64,000 bases of DNA, taken from Flagellimonas sp. HMM57. GTDB lineage: Bacteria; Bacteroidota; Bacteroidia; Flavobacteriales; Flavobacteriaceae. The number at the start of each line of letters is the position of its first letter. Position 1 is the first letter of the stretch. Under the pieces are notes generated by a model. That model saw only the letters and a list, made by a program, of their open reading frames with translations. It did no database searches and had not been told where the DNA came from. Shown here piece after piece: positions 45,277 to 54,101 of this stretch. A program made the translations under genes and the position numbers. Location of the stretch: assembly GCF_021390175.1 (NCBI RefSeq), contig NZ_CP090004.1, positions 1,984,001 through 2,048,000 on the forward strand, in the 5' to 3' direction.

Positions 45277-46278
45277 TTAATCCAGTTTCTCGGTTAGTTT
45301 TTTAAAGACTTTTTTCGGATTCTTCTCTTGATAAAGCACATTGTAAACCGCTTTGATTATCGGTGTTTTGGATTTTTTTTCGCGGCTCTCGTTGGACAGA
45401 TAAGCACTTTTGGTAGCATAATATCCCTCGGCAACCATATTCATTTCCATCATGGCGCTTTTTACGGTATATCCTTTGCCTATCATGTTTCCGAACATTC
45501 GATTGCGGCTAAAGGTAGAATACCCTGTAACCAATAAATCGCCCAGATATGCAGAATCGTTGATGTTGCGTTTCATCCTGTATACGCTGGCTATATAACT
45601 TTTCATCTCACGAATGGCATTGCTCATGAGTACACTTTGAAAATTATCCCCATAGCCTAGGCCATGGGCAATCCCGGCAGCAATAGCATAAATATTTTTC
45701 AGCATGGCAGCATACTCTGTTCCTATAATATCATCGGAAATTTTTGTGCGTATGTAATGACTTTTCAATTGGTCGGCCACTAATTCAGCTTTGTCGGAAT
45801 CGGCACAAGCAATGGTGAGGTAGGATAATCGCTCCATGGCTACTTCTTCAGCATGGCAAGGCCCGGTGATGACCCCTATGTTTTTAAACGGAATCTGATA
45901 GATATCGTGAAAATGCTCACCTACGATCAAACCACTTTCAGGTACAATACCCTTTATGGCGGAAAAAACTATTTTATCTTCAAAGGAAGCCGTTAACTTT
46001 TTGAGTTCACTTTCCAAAAAAGCAGAGGGAATTGCAAATATCAAGATATCGGAAGCTTCAATAATTGTATTCATATCATTGCTGAGTTGCAATCTTGAAA
46101 CATCGAATTCTGCAGAACTTATGTAATTTGGATTGTGCCCTTCTCTCTCTAAATGTTCAATGGCAGATACACTTCGCATATACCATGCAACATTCTCCAA
46201 GTTTTCAGAAAGCATTTTTACAATAGCTGTTCCCCAACTACCGCCGCCCAAAACTCCAAACCTAAGTTTTCTTTCCAT
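45277..46278 (-). CDS. gpsA: NAD(P)-dependent glycerol-3-phosphate dehydrogenase
   Basis: 333 aa. Rossmann motif GGGSWGTA (11-18), the IFAIPSAFLESEL region, VITGPCHAEEVA and the C-terminal lysine/asn region AMLKNIYAIAAGIAHGLGYGDN are all typical for GpsA. It makes sn-glycerol-3-phosphate from dihydroxyacetone phosphate for phospholipid synthesis, the opposite direction to GlpD 2 kb away. It converges on the LytTR gene with two bases between the stops. Confidence 0.95.
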   Translation of the reverse strand: MERKLRFGVLGGGSWGTAIVKMLSENLENVAWYMRSVSAIEHLEREGHNPNYISSAEFDVSRLQLSNDMNTIIEASDILIFAIPSAFLESELKKLTASFEDKIVFSAIKGIVPESGLIVGEHFHDIYQIPFKNIGVITGPCHAEEVAMERLSYLTIACADSDKAELVADQLKSHYIRTKISDDIIGTEYAAMLKNIYAIAAGIAHGLGYGDNFQSVLMSNAIREMKSYIASVYRMKRNINDSAYLGDLLVTGYSTFSRNRMFGNMIGKGYTVKSAMMEMNMVAEGYYATKSAYLSNESREKKSKTPIIKAVYNVLYQEKNPKKVFKKLTEKLD

Positions 46279-46403
46279 TCATCAAATTTAGCTGGCAAAG
46301 CTAAACAATATATCAATTGTAATATTAAATACTGATTATCAAAAGGTTATAATTTTTGGCATGGTGCTTGGTTTTAATTAATCGAACCCAAAAACCAAAG
46401 CGT

Positions 46404-47324
46404 ATGAAAAATGCAAAACTACTATTCGGAATTTTATTCATTGGACTTTTAGCAAGTTCATGTTATACAGAAGTAATCATTGAAGATGACTTTATTGAAG
46501 CGTCACCTTTAAATACTGCATTGGTATTGGAATCGTACGACTTATGGTATGTGGATATCAACGCCACAAGAGGAAATGGGGAGGTACCTTTTTTACAACG
46601 CGCTTTCACAGTTTCTTTTAACAGAGGTGTTCTGTATGCCAATAACAACATTGTGGGTATTGGGAAAACAGGGAATGGATTAGGGATAGATGTTGGTTCT
46701 TACGCAACACTGAACGGTGTAGTTGAGATTGATCATGATATTGACCAACTTTGGTTATTGGATGTTTTTGCCGTAAATAACAATACATTGGAGTTGTATG
46801 ATTCACGCTCGGACACTTCATATATTCTAAGGGGATTTCAGCGTAACAATTTTGATTATGACATGGTGTTTTATGACAATATCAATTCCTTTCTGCAGGA
46901 ATATAGTGCGTGGGAAAAAACGTTTACCAGTGAATTGGGAGCGTTGAACGAGTTTGATGATGAAAATTACCTTCAGTTTTTACCGGATAACAATAATGGA
47001 TTCTTTAGGTCTTCTGTGGATGCCATAGGAATACCATTGGTGAATTTGCAATGGGACTATGAAGGTGACTATACGGTGTTCGATGTAGCCAACGATGCTA
47101 CTCTCAAAACTTTAACACTGGATTATGACTTCTTGGGCAATGATTATTTTGAGCTTTACGTTATTAATGATAGTACAATTGAATTGTATCATGTTGCAAG
47201 TGGGACGACGTATGAGTTTACAGGAAGAGGGTACACGCAATATTTAAAATCGAGTTCTGCTGTTGGTAAGAAACGTTCAAAGGTTAAAAATTCCATAATG
47301 AACGTAACCCGACAGAAAAAATAG
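46404..47324 (+). CDS. Hypothetical lipoprotein with internal duplication
   Basis: 306 aa from the ATG at 46404; upstream in-frame codons are not signal-like. The lipobox is LASSC. The mature part falls into two halves with similar ends: YNNTLELYDSRSDTSYILRG-like (first half) and NDSTIELYHVASGTTYEFTG (second half), each preceded by strands such as DIDQLWLLDVFAV and FLGNDYFELYVI. A duplicated lipocalin-like fold is plausible. A strong terminator follows 59 bases after the stop. Confidence 0.6.
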   Translation: MKNAKLLFGILFIGLLASSCYTEVIIEDDFIEASPLNTALVLESYDLWYVDINATRGNGEVPFLQRAFTVSFNRGVLYANNNIVGIGKTGNGLGIDVGSYATLNGVVEIDHDIDQLWLLDVFAVNNNTLELYDSRSDTSYILRGFQRNNFDYDMVFYDNINSFLQEYSAWEKTFTSELGALNEFDDENYLQFLPDNNNGFFRSSVDAIGIPLVNLQWDYEGDYTVFDVANDATLKTLTLDYDFLGNDYFELYVINDSTIELYHVASGTTYEFTGRGYTQYLKSSSAVGKKRSKVKNSIMNVTRQKK

Positions 47325-47382
47325 TAAGGAACAAGAATAGTGTTCGACTATTTAAACAAGTTTTTTGGTTGGTTATTTAGTT

Positions 47383-47422
47383 AAGAATCGCCTCGAGTAG
47401 TTTACTTGGGGCGGTTCTTTTT
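47383..47422 (+). terminator. Strong rho-independent terminator after the 46404 lipoprotein
   Basis: Arms 47383-47399 and 47403-47419 pair over 17 bp with only G-U wobbles as irregularities around a three-base loop, and a T-run (TTTTTT across 47418-47423) follows. Orientation suits the plus-strand lipoprotein gene. Confidence 0.8.
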
Positions 47423-47553
47423 TGATACCATGTTCAGATTCATCAAGTTGACAAGCCCTTCAGATGAATGATTATTGCATTACCAGTGTTTCTCTGTTAA
47501 ATTGCCAAATTCTCAATTCTTTTAGCATTTCAGGCTAAACCAATGATTAATAG

Positions 47554-47561
47554 TATTTTTG
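47554..47561 (+). promoter_or_regulatory. Candidate -7 box for the third SulP gene
   Basis: TATTTTTG (TAnnTTTG) lies 18 bases before the ATG at 47580, giving a very short leader. The best -33 candidate is TTTC at 47528-47531 with a 22-base spacer. Confidence 0.4.
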
Positions 47562-47579
47562 CGCGCTTTAAATTAAGAG

Positions 47580-49163
47580 ATGAAAAAGTACCTTAATCTT
47601 TTTGACTTTTCCCAAAAGGTAAACTACCGCACCGAAATTTTATCTGGTCTGACCGTAGCTTTGGCATTGGTGCCAGAAGCTATTGCCTTTGCATTGATTC
47701 CCGGGTTTTCACCCCTCACCGGACTATATGCTGCTTTTGTGTTGGCATTGGTCACCTCAATTTTGGGTGGTCGCCCGGGAATGATTTCTGGAGCAACGGG
47801 TGCTGTTGCCGTTATTTTTGTTGGATTGATCTTGGAACTTAAAAAGACTTTCCCTGGAATAGAGCCTACAACGATATTGAACTATGTTTTTGCCACGGTC
47901 ATTATTGCTGGAATACTTCAGATTTTGGCCGGAGTGCTGCGATTGGGAAAATTTATCCGTCTTGTTCCACATCCCGTAATGTTCGGTTTTGTAAACGGAC
48001 TGGCGATTATCATTTTTATGGCGCAGTTTCCAAACTTTTATGAGAAAGGAACCGATACGCTGTTATCGGGCACATCATTACTTACAATGCTGGGTTTAAC
48101 CTTATTGACAATGTTGATTATTTGGGGCTTTCCAAAGCTAACAAAAATGATTCCTTCATCCCTTTTGGCGATTGTGGTCGTATCGGCCATCGTACTCGGT
48201 TTTGGCATTGATACACTTACGGTTGCGGATACCATGCGCGAAGGGGAGACCATAAAAGGAAGTTTCCCTCCTTTGTCAATTCCCAAGATTCCGTTTACAT
48301 GGGAAACGTTTATGATCATTATTCCTTATGCGGGTATTGTGGCAGGAGTAGGACTTATTGAGAGCTTATTGACTTTGAACATCATTGACGAGATAACCGA
48401 AACCCGCGGTAGTGGAAACAAGGAATGTGTAGCGCAAGGTACTGCCAATATTCTATCGGGATTCTTATCTGGGATGGGTGGTTGTGCCATGATCGGGCAG
48501 AGTCTGATCAATACTTCTTCCGGAGCAAGAGCAAGATTATCTGGTATTACGGCAGCCGTTATGCTCTTGGTTTTTATCATGTTCGGTAGCAGCTTGATAG
48601 AGCAATTGCCTATGGCCGCATTAGTAGGATTAATGTTCATGGTTGCCATTGGTACTTTTGAATGGGCGAGCTTTAAAACCTTTAGAAAAATGCCAAACTC
48701 AGACGTAATCGTTATGGTGTTGGTCACCCTAATTACTGCCATTACCCATAATTTGGCCATTGCTGTTCTGTTTGGAGTTATTATTTCTGCTTTGGCCTAC
48801 TCTTGGGAAAACGCTAAACGAATTCGCGCAAGAAAATATGTGGATGACAACGGTGTCAAACATTATGAAATTTATGGCCCTTTGTTCTTTGGTTCGACAA
48901 CGCTGTTTGCTGAAAAGTTTGATATTCAAAATGACCCAACCGAGGTCATCATCGATTTTCAGGAGAGCCGTGTAGCGGATATGTCTGGTATAGAAGCCTT
49001 GAACAAATTAACGGAGCGTTACGCAAAGGCGGGAAAAAAAGTACATCTAAGACATTTGAGCAAAGACTGTATTCGGCTTTTGGACAATGCCAAGGATATC
49101 ATTGAGGTCAATGTTCTAGAAGACCCTACCTATAAGGTCGTTGTGGATGATGCTTTAATATAG
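47580..49163 (+). CDS. SulP family anion transporter with STAS domain
   Basis: 527 aa. The opening FSQKVNYRTEILSGLTVALALVPEAIAFALIPG, the anion-site motif ISGATGAVAVIFVG, the GMGGCAMIGQSLIN segment in the second repeat, and a C-terminal STAS domain (VIIDFQESRVADMSGIEALNKL) are all present. This is the BicA/DauA-like branch of SulP proteins, more similar to bicarbonate/sulfate carriers in cyanobacteria than the other two copies here, judged only from the VPEAIAFA motif. Single gene between a strong terminator and the convergent DinB-like gene (two bases apart). Confidence 0.9.
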   Translation: MKKYLNLFDFSQKVNYRTEILSGLTVALALVPEAIAFALIPGFSPLTGLYAAFVLALVTSILGGRPGMISGATGAVAVIFVGLILELKKTFPGIEPTTILNYVFATVIIAGILQILAGVLRLGKFIRLVPHPVMFGFVNGLAIIIFMAQFPNFYEKGTDTLLSGTSLLTMLGLTLLTMLIIWGFPKLTKMIPSSLLAIVVVSAIVLGFGIDTLTVADTMREGETIKGSFPPLSIPKIPFTWETFMIIIPYAGIVAGVGLIESLLTLNIIDEITETRGSGNKECVAQGTANILSGFLSGMGGCAMIGQSLINTSSGARARLSGITAAVMLLVFIMFGSSLIEQLPMAALVGLMFMVAIGTFEWASFKTFRKMPNSDVIVMVLVTLITAITHNLAIAVLFGVIISALAYSWENAKRIRARKYVDDNGVKHYEIYGPLFFGSTTLFAEKFDIQNDPTEVIIDFQESRVADMSGIEALNKLTERYAKAGKKVHLRHLSKDCIRLLDNAKDIIEVNVLEDPTYKVVVDDALI

Positions 49164-49165
49164 GC

Positions 49166-49750
49166 TTACTTCCTCACTTTACCTGTAAAAACACTAATGT
49201 TAGGATTAATAGGGTTACCGGAAACCCTACGCATCATGGTTATCTGGCCTGCATGGTAAATACAATCGGAAAGCATTCCATTGATCAAGTTCCAATACGG
49301 GAATGGCGTCTGTTTTTCTCCTTGCTGAAAGATTACCTGAAAATCCTCAAAGTCCTTAGCTTGTTTGCCTGCCATTAAATTACTTGCACCTTTAAGGTTT
49401 TCCAAAGTCATTTTACGTAATTCGTCATAAGAATAAACGGTGAAATCCTTTTGGATATTTGGTTTGGCCTGCGGAGCGTTCAATATCATTTCGGACATAC
49501 TACAAATATGCTGTAAGGTTTCCAGAACACTTCTACTTTCTTTTGAAGGTTTATAGTCCAGGTCTTTTTGTGTCAATCCCTCAGTTGCCCAATAATAGCG
49601 AAAACCAAGACCATCGATCATTCTGGTCATGATGTTTCCTGAATCATAATTTTCAGGATATTCTGGAATCTCGTCATAGGGGAGTTTCATATTTTGGGCT
49701 TGAATGCAAAATGTTACAAAAAGTAAAGTGTAAAGAAAAAGTCTTTTCAT
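49166..49750 (-). CDS. Exported DinB-like four-helix protein
   Basis: 194 aa. A Sec signal ends at FCIQAQN, unusual because DinB/YfiT-fold proteins are normally cytoplasmic. The mature part has the DinB_2 four-helix layout with metal-binding His candidates in SVLETLQHICSMSEM and DCIYHAGQITMMRRVSG. Family members are metal-dependent thiol or hydrolytic enzymes of mostly unknown reaction. It follows the YCII-like gene after 9 bases on the same strand. Confidence 0.75.
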   Translation of the reverse strand: MKRLFLYTLLFVTFCIQAQNMKLPYDEIPEYPENYDSGNIMTRMIDGLGFRYYWATEGLTQKDLDYKPSKESRSVLETLQHICSMSEMILNAPQAKPNIQKDFTVYSYDELRKMTLENLKGASNLMAGKQAKDFEDFQVIFQQGEKQTPFPYWNLINGMLSDCIYHAGQITMMRRVSGNPINPNISVFTGKVRK

Positions 49751-49759
49751 GATTGTGTA

Positions 49760-50119
49760 TTATTCAACGCATCCTTTATAAAATGGAGTAAAGGGATGTA
49801 TGATCAGATTAAACAGTTTATTTTGGATTGCAATATCTTGGTTTAATAGTTTTTTTACGGTTTCTAAGTCTTTTGCTTTTAAAACTAACATACCTGTATC
49901 ACTATAACGGGCACCGATTACAATATTTTTTTCTTTTCGCAATTGGGATAGAAACGCTGAATGTTCTTTAAAGTAAGGTTGTTCAGCAGGCTGTTTTTCC
50001 ATATCCCAACCTTCACCAACAGTATATAAAGCGATAAAATGTTTTTCTGTCGCGGTATCCTGTGCATGAATCCAAGTTGAAAGGCAACAGAAAGCAATGA
50101 AGATTAAAAAGTTTTTCAT
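49760..50119 (-). CDS. Exported YCII-like small protein
   Basis: 119 aa. A signal peptide (FLIFIAFCCLSTWIHAQD) precedes a YCII-related domain: FIALYTVGEGWD, a HSAFLSQLRKEKNIVIGARYSDTGMLVLKA strand-turn and the end LFNLIIHPFTPFYKGCVE with conserved His and Pro. YCII proteins are usually cytoplasmic dehydratase-like enzymes, so export is again unusual. It lies between the DinB-like and lipocalin-like exported genes. Confidence 0.75.
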   Translation of the reverse strand: MKNFLIFIAFCCLSTWIHAQDTATEKHFIALYTVGEGWDMEKQPAEQPYFKEHSAFLSQLRKEKNIVIGARYSDTGMLVLKAKDLETVKKLLNQDIAIQNKLFNLIIHPFTPFYKGCVE

Positions 50120-50153
50120 GGCGTTAGGTTTTGATTACCAATAAATATAGCCA

Positions 50154-50867
50154 TTATTGATTTCGAATACTCCAAACCTCATAAAGCGGGTCACCTTTAC
50201 TGCTAAAACCAGAATGATGCCAATCTCCATCTTTTACACTATAATCAAATTGAAGACTTGCGCCTACTCTTGAATCATCTCGTGAAAAGAACTCGATATT
50301 TTCGGTATACTTTCCATTAACCGTGGTGTATGAGCCACCACCCGTACCCATAAACTCCTTGGTTTCCGTGTTGTACGCAATCCATTGAAAACGGGTTCCC
50401 GAAAGTATTTTCATGGTTTTACGCGGTCGGTCGGTATCCCTGGTTTGGAATTCCCCATTGCGTTTACGACCGGACATTAACCAAGCTCCTGCCAAGGTAC
50501 CTGGACTACCATCATCAATTCGAGTCCATGCGCTATCATTTCCCTTAATCTTCAATTTGTCTTGGGGCAGCTCAATTCTAAAAGATACTATGGCACCAAT
50601 ATGTTCTAAATCACCAGAGTCAAATTCAATAGTATGTGTGATTTCATCGCCTTTCAAAGCCCATTGCCCCCCATCTGTGCTCACAAAGGCCCCTGTTTTG
50701 GTGTTGAACCACGTTGATGCGTAATACGCTTCAGAAATGATAAGGATATTTTTCAAGGAGTTTCCTTCAGAAGAAAAACTTGTGTTTTCCCAAGCACCTA
50801 TCAAGGTCTGTGCATTTGCGGATACCCCAAGAATTCCAATAAGTAATAGTAAAAAGTATCTTCCCAT
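50154..50867 (-). CDS. Exported protein with two lipocalin-like repeats
   Basis: 237 aa. Signal peptide ends at SANAQ. Two repeats follow: each begins with a (L)(I/A)GAW segment, continues with strands ending in a tyrosine-rich turn (ASTWFNTKTGAFVSTDGGQW; AYNTETKEFMGTGGGSYTTV) and ends in a strand after IGA/VGA (GAIVSFRIEL; GASLQFDYSV). The duplication suggests two small beta-barrels binding a hydrophobic ligand. No catalytic residue is evident. It heads a row of three exported genes on this strand. Confidence 0.65.
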   Translation of the reverse strand: MGRYFLLLLIGILGVSANAQTLIGAWENTSFSSEGNSLKNILIISEAYYASTWFNTKTGAFVSTDGGQWALKGDEITHTIEFDSGDLEHIGAIVSFRIELPQDKLKIKGNDSAWTRIDDGSPGTLAGAWLMSGRKRNGEFQTRDTDRPRKTMKILSGTRFQWIAYNTETKEFMGTGGGSYTTVNGKYTENIEFFSRDDSRVGASLQFDYSVKDGDWHHSGFSSKGDPLYEVWSIRNQ

Positions 50868-50877
50868 GACTTTATAA

Positions 50878-52158
50878 TTAGTTGTCGAATCCTTCCGTAT
50901 AAACTACTTCACCTTCTCCATTTTTTAAGCGTACAAAATCTACTGCGCCTTTCCCCGTAAATGTAAGGATAAGCCCCATGACCTTTCCTCGGTCATCTTC
51001 AAAAGGTTCATCTATGGCAAGAGCATCGTTCAAAAAGTATTTAAAACGTCCATTGGAACTCTCCAATCGGATATCTTGCCATTCGGATAAATCTGTGCCC
51101 AAGGTGGAAAAATCGTTTTCGGTTCCAGCTAAAATGGTATCGCCCACTTTTATATTTAAGTTGCTTACACAGCCTTTATCCGTTATGCCCAACCAGCAAG
51201 AGGATTTTTCATCAATAACTTTCACTTCCATGTATGGGCAAACTATACCGGCAATAGCATCAAACTTGACTCTTGTTTCCAAGATATATTCTCCAGATAA
51301 TAAGCCACTAAACTCCCGTATATTAAAATAGGAAACAATTAAGCCTTTATTAATATCTATTTTTGAGTTTTCGAATATGTTGTCGCCCACCCTAAAACTG
51401 CCATCATTTATTAATTGCGATTGGTCAGGATAAAACGGAATGGAATCCAATCGATTTGCCTTGGCAGTTGCAAACCAACCATCTGTTTTTACATTGATTC
51501 TTATTTTTTTAATGACTTCATCATTGGCAATTAGCCTGGCCCAATGAAAACCAGGATAGTAGTACATCTCGGAAAAAGTTTTTTTGCTGGGGTCGATACT
51601 CTTTTTATGAGTAGGATTCCAAGAGCGCTGTATAAAAAAGCTATCAGCTTCAATACCTTTTAGGTCGTATGAGAAAATAACTGAATTTGGAACATTGTGC
51701 GCTACCGTTTTATTGGCCGAAAATATAATATTATCAGGAATTGATATCGGCTTGTTTCGATTGGAAATAAATATAAAGGCTGAGATAAATACCAGCACGC
51801 CCAACAACGAAAAAAGCGCGTATTTTTTAATAGGTAGACTTCTTGTACTTGGTTTTTGCAGTGATGTTTTAACTACGGTATTTTCATCTTGCCTAAAAGC
51901 ATTCCAACTATCATAATCAATTAACGAAGCTAGGGCATTTAGGGTATTTAAATGTGGAATTTGATTGAACTCATTTTTCCAAAGCCGTTTCATCGTTGAA
52001 AGACTTATTCGAATATTTGATTTTTCCTCCATCAGCTCTATCAAATATTCCAGATCACGCTGTCTTGGTTTTTCTCCCAATGCAAATTGCTCAGGAAAAA
52101 AACGCCGCTCAATTAAGGTGATACAACATATTATGGAATCTCTTTCTGCTGCTTGCAT
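50878..52158 (-). CDS. Membrane-anchored HTH protein with periplasmic lectin-like domain
   Basis: 426 aa. Residues 1-90 are predicted cytoplasmic and helical, with a possible helix-turn-helix (NIRISLSTMKRLWKNEFNQIPHLNTLNALASLIDY). A single membrane helix lies at 112-132 (YALFSLLGVLVFISAFIFIS). The periplasmic rest has a PKD-like part around 150-225 and a C-terminal concanavalin-like domain (DGSFRVGDNIFENSKI, ILETRVKFDAIAG, WQDIRLESSNGRFKYFLND) of the DUF1080 type. Seen together this is a one-component sensor-regulator layout. It is divergent, with a 114-base spacer, from a secreted DUF1080-like gene, its probable target. Confidence 0.7.
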   Translation of the reverse strand: MQAAERDSIICCITLIERRFFPEQFALGEKPRQRDLEYLIELMEEKSNIRISLSTMKRLWKNEFNQIPHLNTLNALASLIDYDSWNAFRQDENTVVKTSLQKPSTRSLPIKKYALFSLLGVLVFISAFIFISNRNKPISIPDNIIFSANKTVAHNVPNSVIFSYDLKGIEADSFFIQRSWNPTHKKSIDPSKKTFSEMYYYPGFHWARLIANDEVIKKIRINVKTDGWFATAKANRLDSIPFYPDQSQLINDGSFRVGDNIFENSKIDINKGLIVSYFNIREFSGLLSGEYILETRVKFDAIAGIVCPYMEVKVIDEKSSCWLGITDKGCVSNLNIKVGDTILAGTENDFSTLGTDLSEWQDIRLESSNGRFKYFLNDALAIDEPFEDDRGKVMGLILTFTGKGAVDFVRLKNGEGEVVYTEGFDN

Positions 52159-52272
52159 GGTATAATTAGTGAAATGGACGAAAAATGACCCCTATATAAA
52201 CGGTTTTTGATGGTTTAAATACTGGCTGAAGGTTCAATATTGCATAAAATTAAAATTTTCAATTTCTAAGTT

Positions 52273-53415
52273 ATGCATTATAAAGAATCCATTCAAGTTA
52301 AAACTTTTATAGCAATAATCTGTTCAATTTTTGTCCAAACGCTCAGTGCCCAAAATATACCATTAACATCAGAACATTGGATGGTTGTGGATAATGAAAA
52401 TAATCAAGAGTTGGATTTGAAGATAATAAAGTATAAAAGTAAAGATGCCATTTATTTGGGTAGACATGAAATAGCAAAACTAAAAAACAGCGCCCATACT
52501 AATTTTGTACTGGATATGGATATTGCAGGAAAAGCAATGCCCGGATTTGGGTTTAGGGCCAAAGACCTATGGGACTATGAATTTTTATATTTTCGCGTAT
52601 TTTCCGGTGGCAAAGACAATGCCATTCAGTACATACCTGTATTCAATGGTTCACACCCGTGGCAATTGTACAATCAACCCGTTTATGAGACGGCAGGAGA
52701 GTTTCAACCAAAAGAATGGTTCCATGTAAGAATTGAAGTTTTTGGAAAAAACATGCGAATATTTATTGGGGATAAAAAAGAACCGAACATGGAAGTAGCG
52801 CTTTTACAGACCGAATTGGATACCGGGACCATTTTTTTAAAGACCAGCTTTGCTGAAGCCTATTTTAGCAATATTGAAGTATCACCTTTAGAGAAACCAT
52901 TTCAAATCGAAAAACCAGAATTGAACAGGGACTATTTAAAAAAATGGAGTATTTCTGAACAGATGGATGGAAATATTCATTCGCAAAGTCAATATTTTAA
53001 GTTGTTTGAAAAAGCAGAAAAAAACCACAAATGGAAAACCGCTGAAGCAGATAAAACGGGAATCATAAATCTGGCCCGTTATTATGACCATCCTGGAAAA
53101 GCTGTTTTTGCCAAAACCACAATATCATCAGATGCAGCTAAGAAGGTTACTTTGGCTTACGATTATACCCAGGTGTTGCTTATCGCCCTAAATGATAAGA
53201 TAATTTTTCATGGTCGTGAACTGGATATGCATAATTTTATGCGGGTAATCGATGGGGAGGAAACTTTAGAACTCAATCTGAATAAAGGTGAAAACAAATT
53301 GGTCTTTTGGATTCGTTCTGATGATGAATGGCAGAACTCATCTGGGAATCCGCCTTACCTAGGAAGAAATCAGGCAATGAACTGGGGGTTTATCGCAAGG
53401 TTAATAGAAGAATGA
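52273..53415 (+). CDS. Exported DUF1080-like lectin-fold protein
   Basis: 380 aa. Signal peptide ends at TLSAQN. A concanavalin-like domain occupies ~30-210, with GFGFRAKDLWDYEFLYFRVFSGG, EWFHVRIEVFGKNMRIFIGDK and TIFLKTSFAEAYFSNIEV, the 3-keto-disaccharide hydrolase (DUF1080) pattern. A second beta-rich domain (VTLAYDYTQVLLIALNDKIIFHG, LELNLNKGENKLVFWI) follows. It may bind or cleave a polysaccharide outside the cell. A terminator follows 17 bases later. The regulator-like gene opposite carries a similar lectin domain. Confidence 0.72.
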   Translation: MHYKESIQVKTFIAIICSIFVQTLSAQNIPLTSEHWMVVDNENNQELDLKIIKYKSKDAIYLGRHEIAKLKNSAHTNFVLDMDIAGKAMPGFGFRAKDLWDYEFLYFRVFSGGKDNAIQYIPVFNGSHPWQLYNQPVYETAGEFQPKEWFHVRIEVFGKNMRIFIGDKKEPNMEVALLQTELDTGTIFLKTSFAEAYFSNIEVSPLEKPFQIEKPELNRDYLKKWSISEQMDGNIHSQSQYFKLFEKAEKNHKWKTAEADKTGIINLARYYDHPGKAVFAKTTISSDAAKKVTLAYDYTQVLLIALNDKIIFHGRELDMHNFMRVIDGEETLELNLNKGENKLVFWIRSDDEWQNSSGNPPYLGRNQAMNWGFIARLIEE

Positions 53416-53432
53416 TGATTCAATATTTACGT

Positions 53433-53475
53433 AAAAAATGCCGCTACCCTTGTATGATAGGTAACGGCATTTTTT
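53433..53475. terminator. Bidirectional terminator
   Basis: Arms 53433-53448 and 53460-53475 pair over 16 bases with one mismatch around an 11-base loop, and both outer ends are A/T runs of six. It serves the plus-strand lectin-fold gene (stop 53415) and the minus-strand cytochrome c gene (stop 53490). Confidence 0.85.
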
Positions 53476-53489
53476 AAGCATGTATTTTT

Positions 53490-53969
53490 TTATAAAGTTC
53501 TAAGGTATTCCAAAAGTTCTCTAGCCTCCTCTTCTGAAAGGTTTTGGTTAAGCATTATAGCATTATTATACTCTTTCAGTAAGGCTTTTGCTATAGGGTC
53601 TTCGCGTAGCATACCATCTGGGTTCAATATCATGTTCATGACCCATTCTGGGCTACGGCGTTCTAAAACCCCTTCCATTGCAGGGCCGATCATACGTTGG
53701 TCTACCATATGGCAGGCCACACAAATAGCATTGAACTTAGCCTCTCCAAGAGAAGCCATTTCGGTATCGATTTCATCTGGTAAGTCGACATTTTTAATAG
53801 GCCCAACCCCTTTGTTGTCCAAATCTATTGGTATTGCTTCACTGGCTTGCGCTTTTTTGTCTTCGGATTTGGTTCGGCTTACCTCAAAACCATCTTTTTT
53901 TTCTTCTTTTTTTCCGCCACAACTGGCAACAAAAACTCCCAATGTAAGGAGTAGGATTACTTTTTTCAT
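53490..53969 (-). CDS. Lipoprotein cytochrome c
   Basis: 159 aa from the ATG at 53969; the longer frame to 54047 is not signal-like. Lipobox ASC (Cys17) is followed by a charged Lys/Glu linker and a small class I cytochrome c domain: heme site CVACH (83-87), a GPAMEGVL segment, and NAIMLNQNLSEEEARELLEYL at the end, where Met139 is the likely axial ligand. It should carry electrons while anchored in the envelope. No oxidase genes lie nearby, so its partner is unknown. Confidence 0.85.
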   Translation of the reverse strand: MKKVILLLTLGVFVASCGGKKEEKKDGFEVSRTKSEDKKAQASEAIPIDLDNKGVGPIKNVDLPDEIDTEMASLGEAKFNAICVACHMVDQRMIGPAMEGVLERRSPEWVMNMILNPDGMLREDPIAKALLKEYNNAIMLNQNLSEEEARELLEYLRTL

Positions 53970-54101
53970 TGTATCAAATTGAATAGAACTAGCTACTAAA
54001 TTAATTAATAAAGAGGTACTATGTTTCTGATTTCTTGAAAGGTTCATTATTTAGAGTCAATACACATAGAAAAACATGTAAAAGGATAGGCTGTGAATTT
54101 T

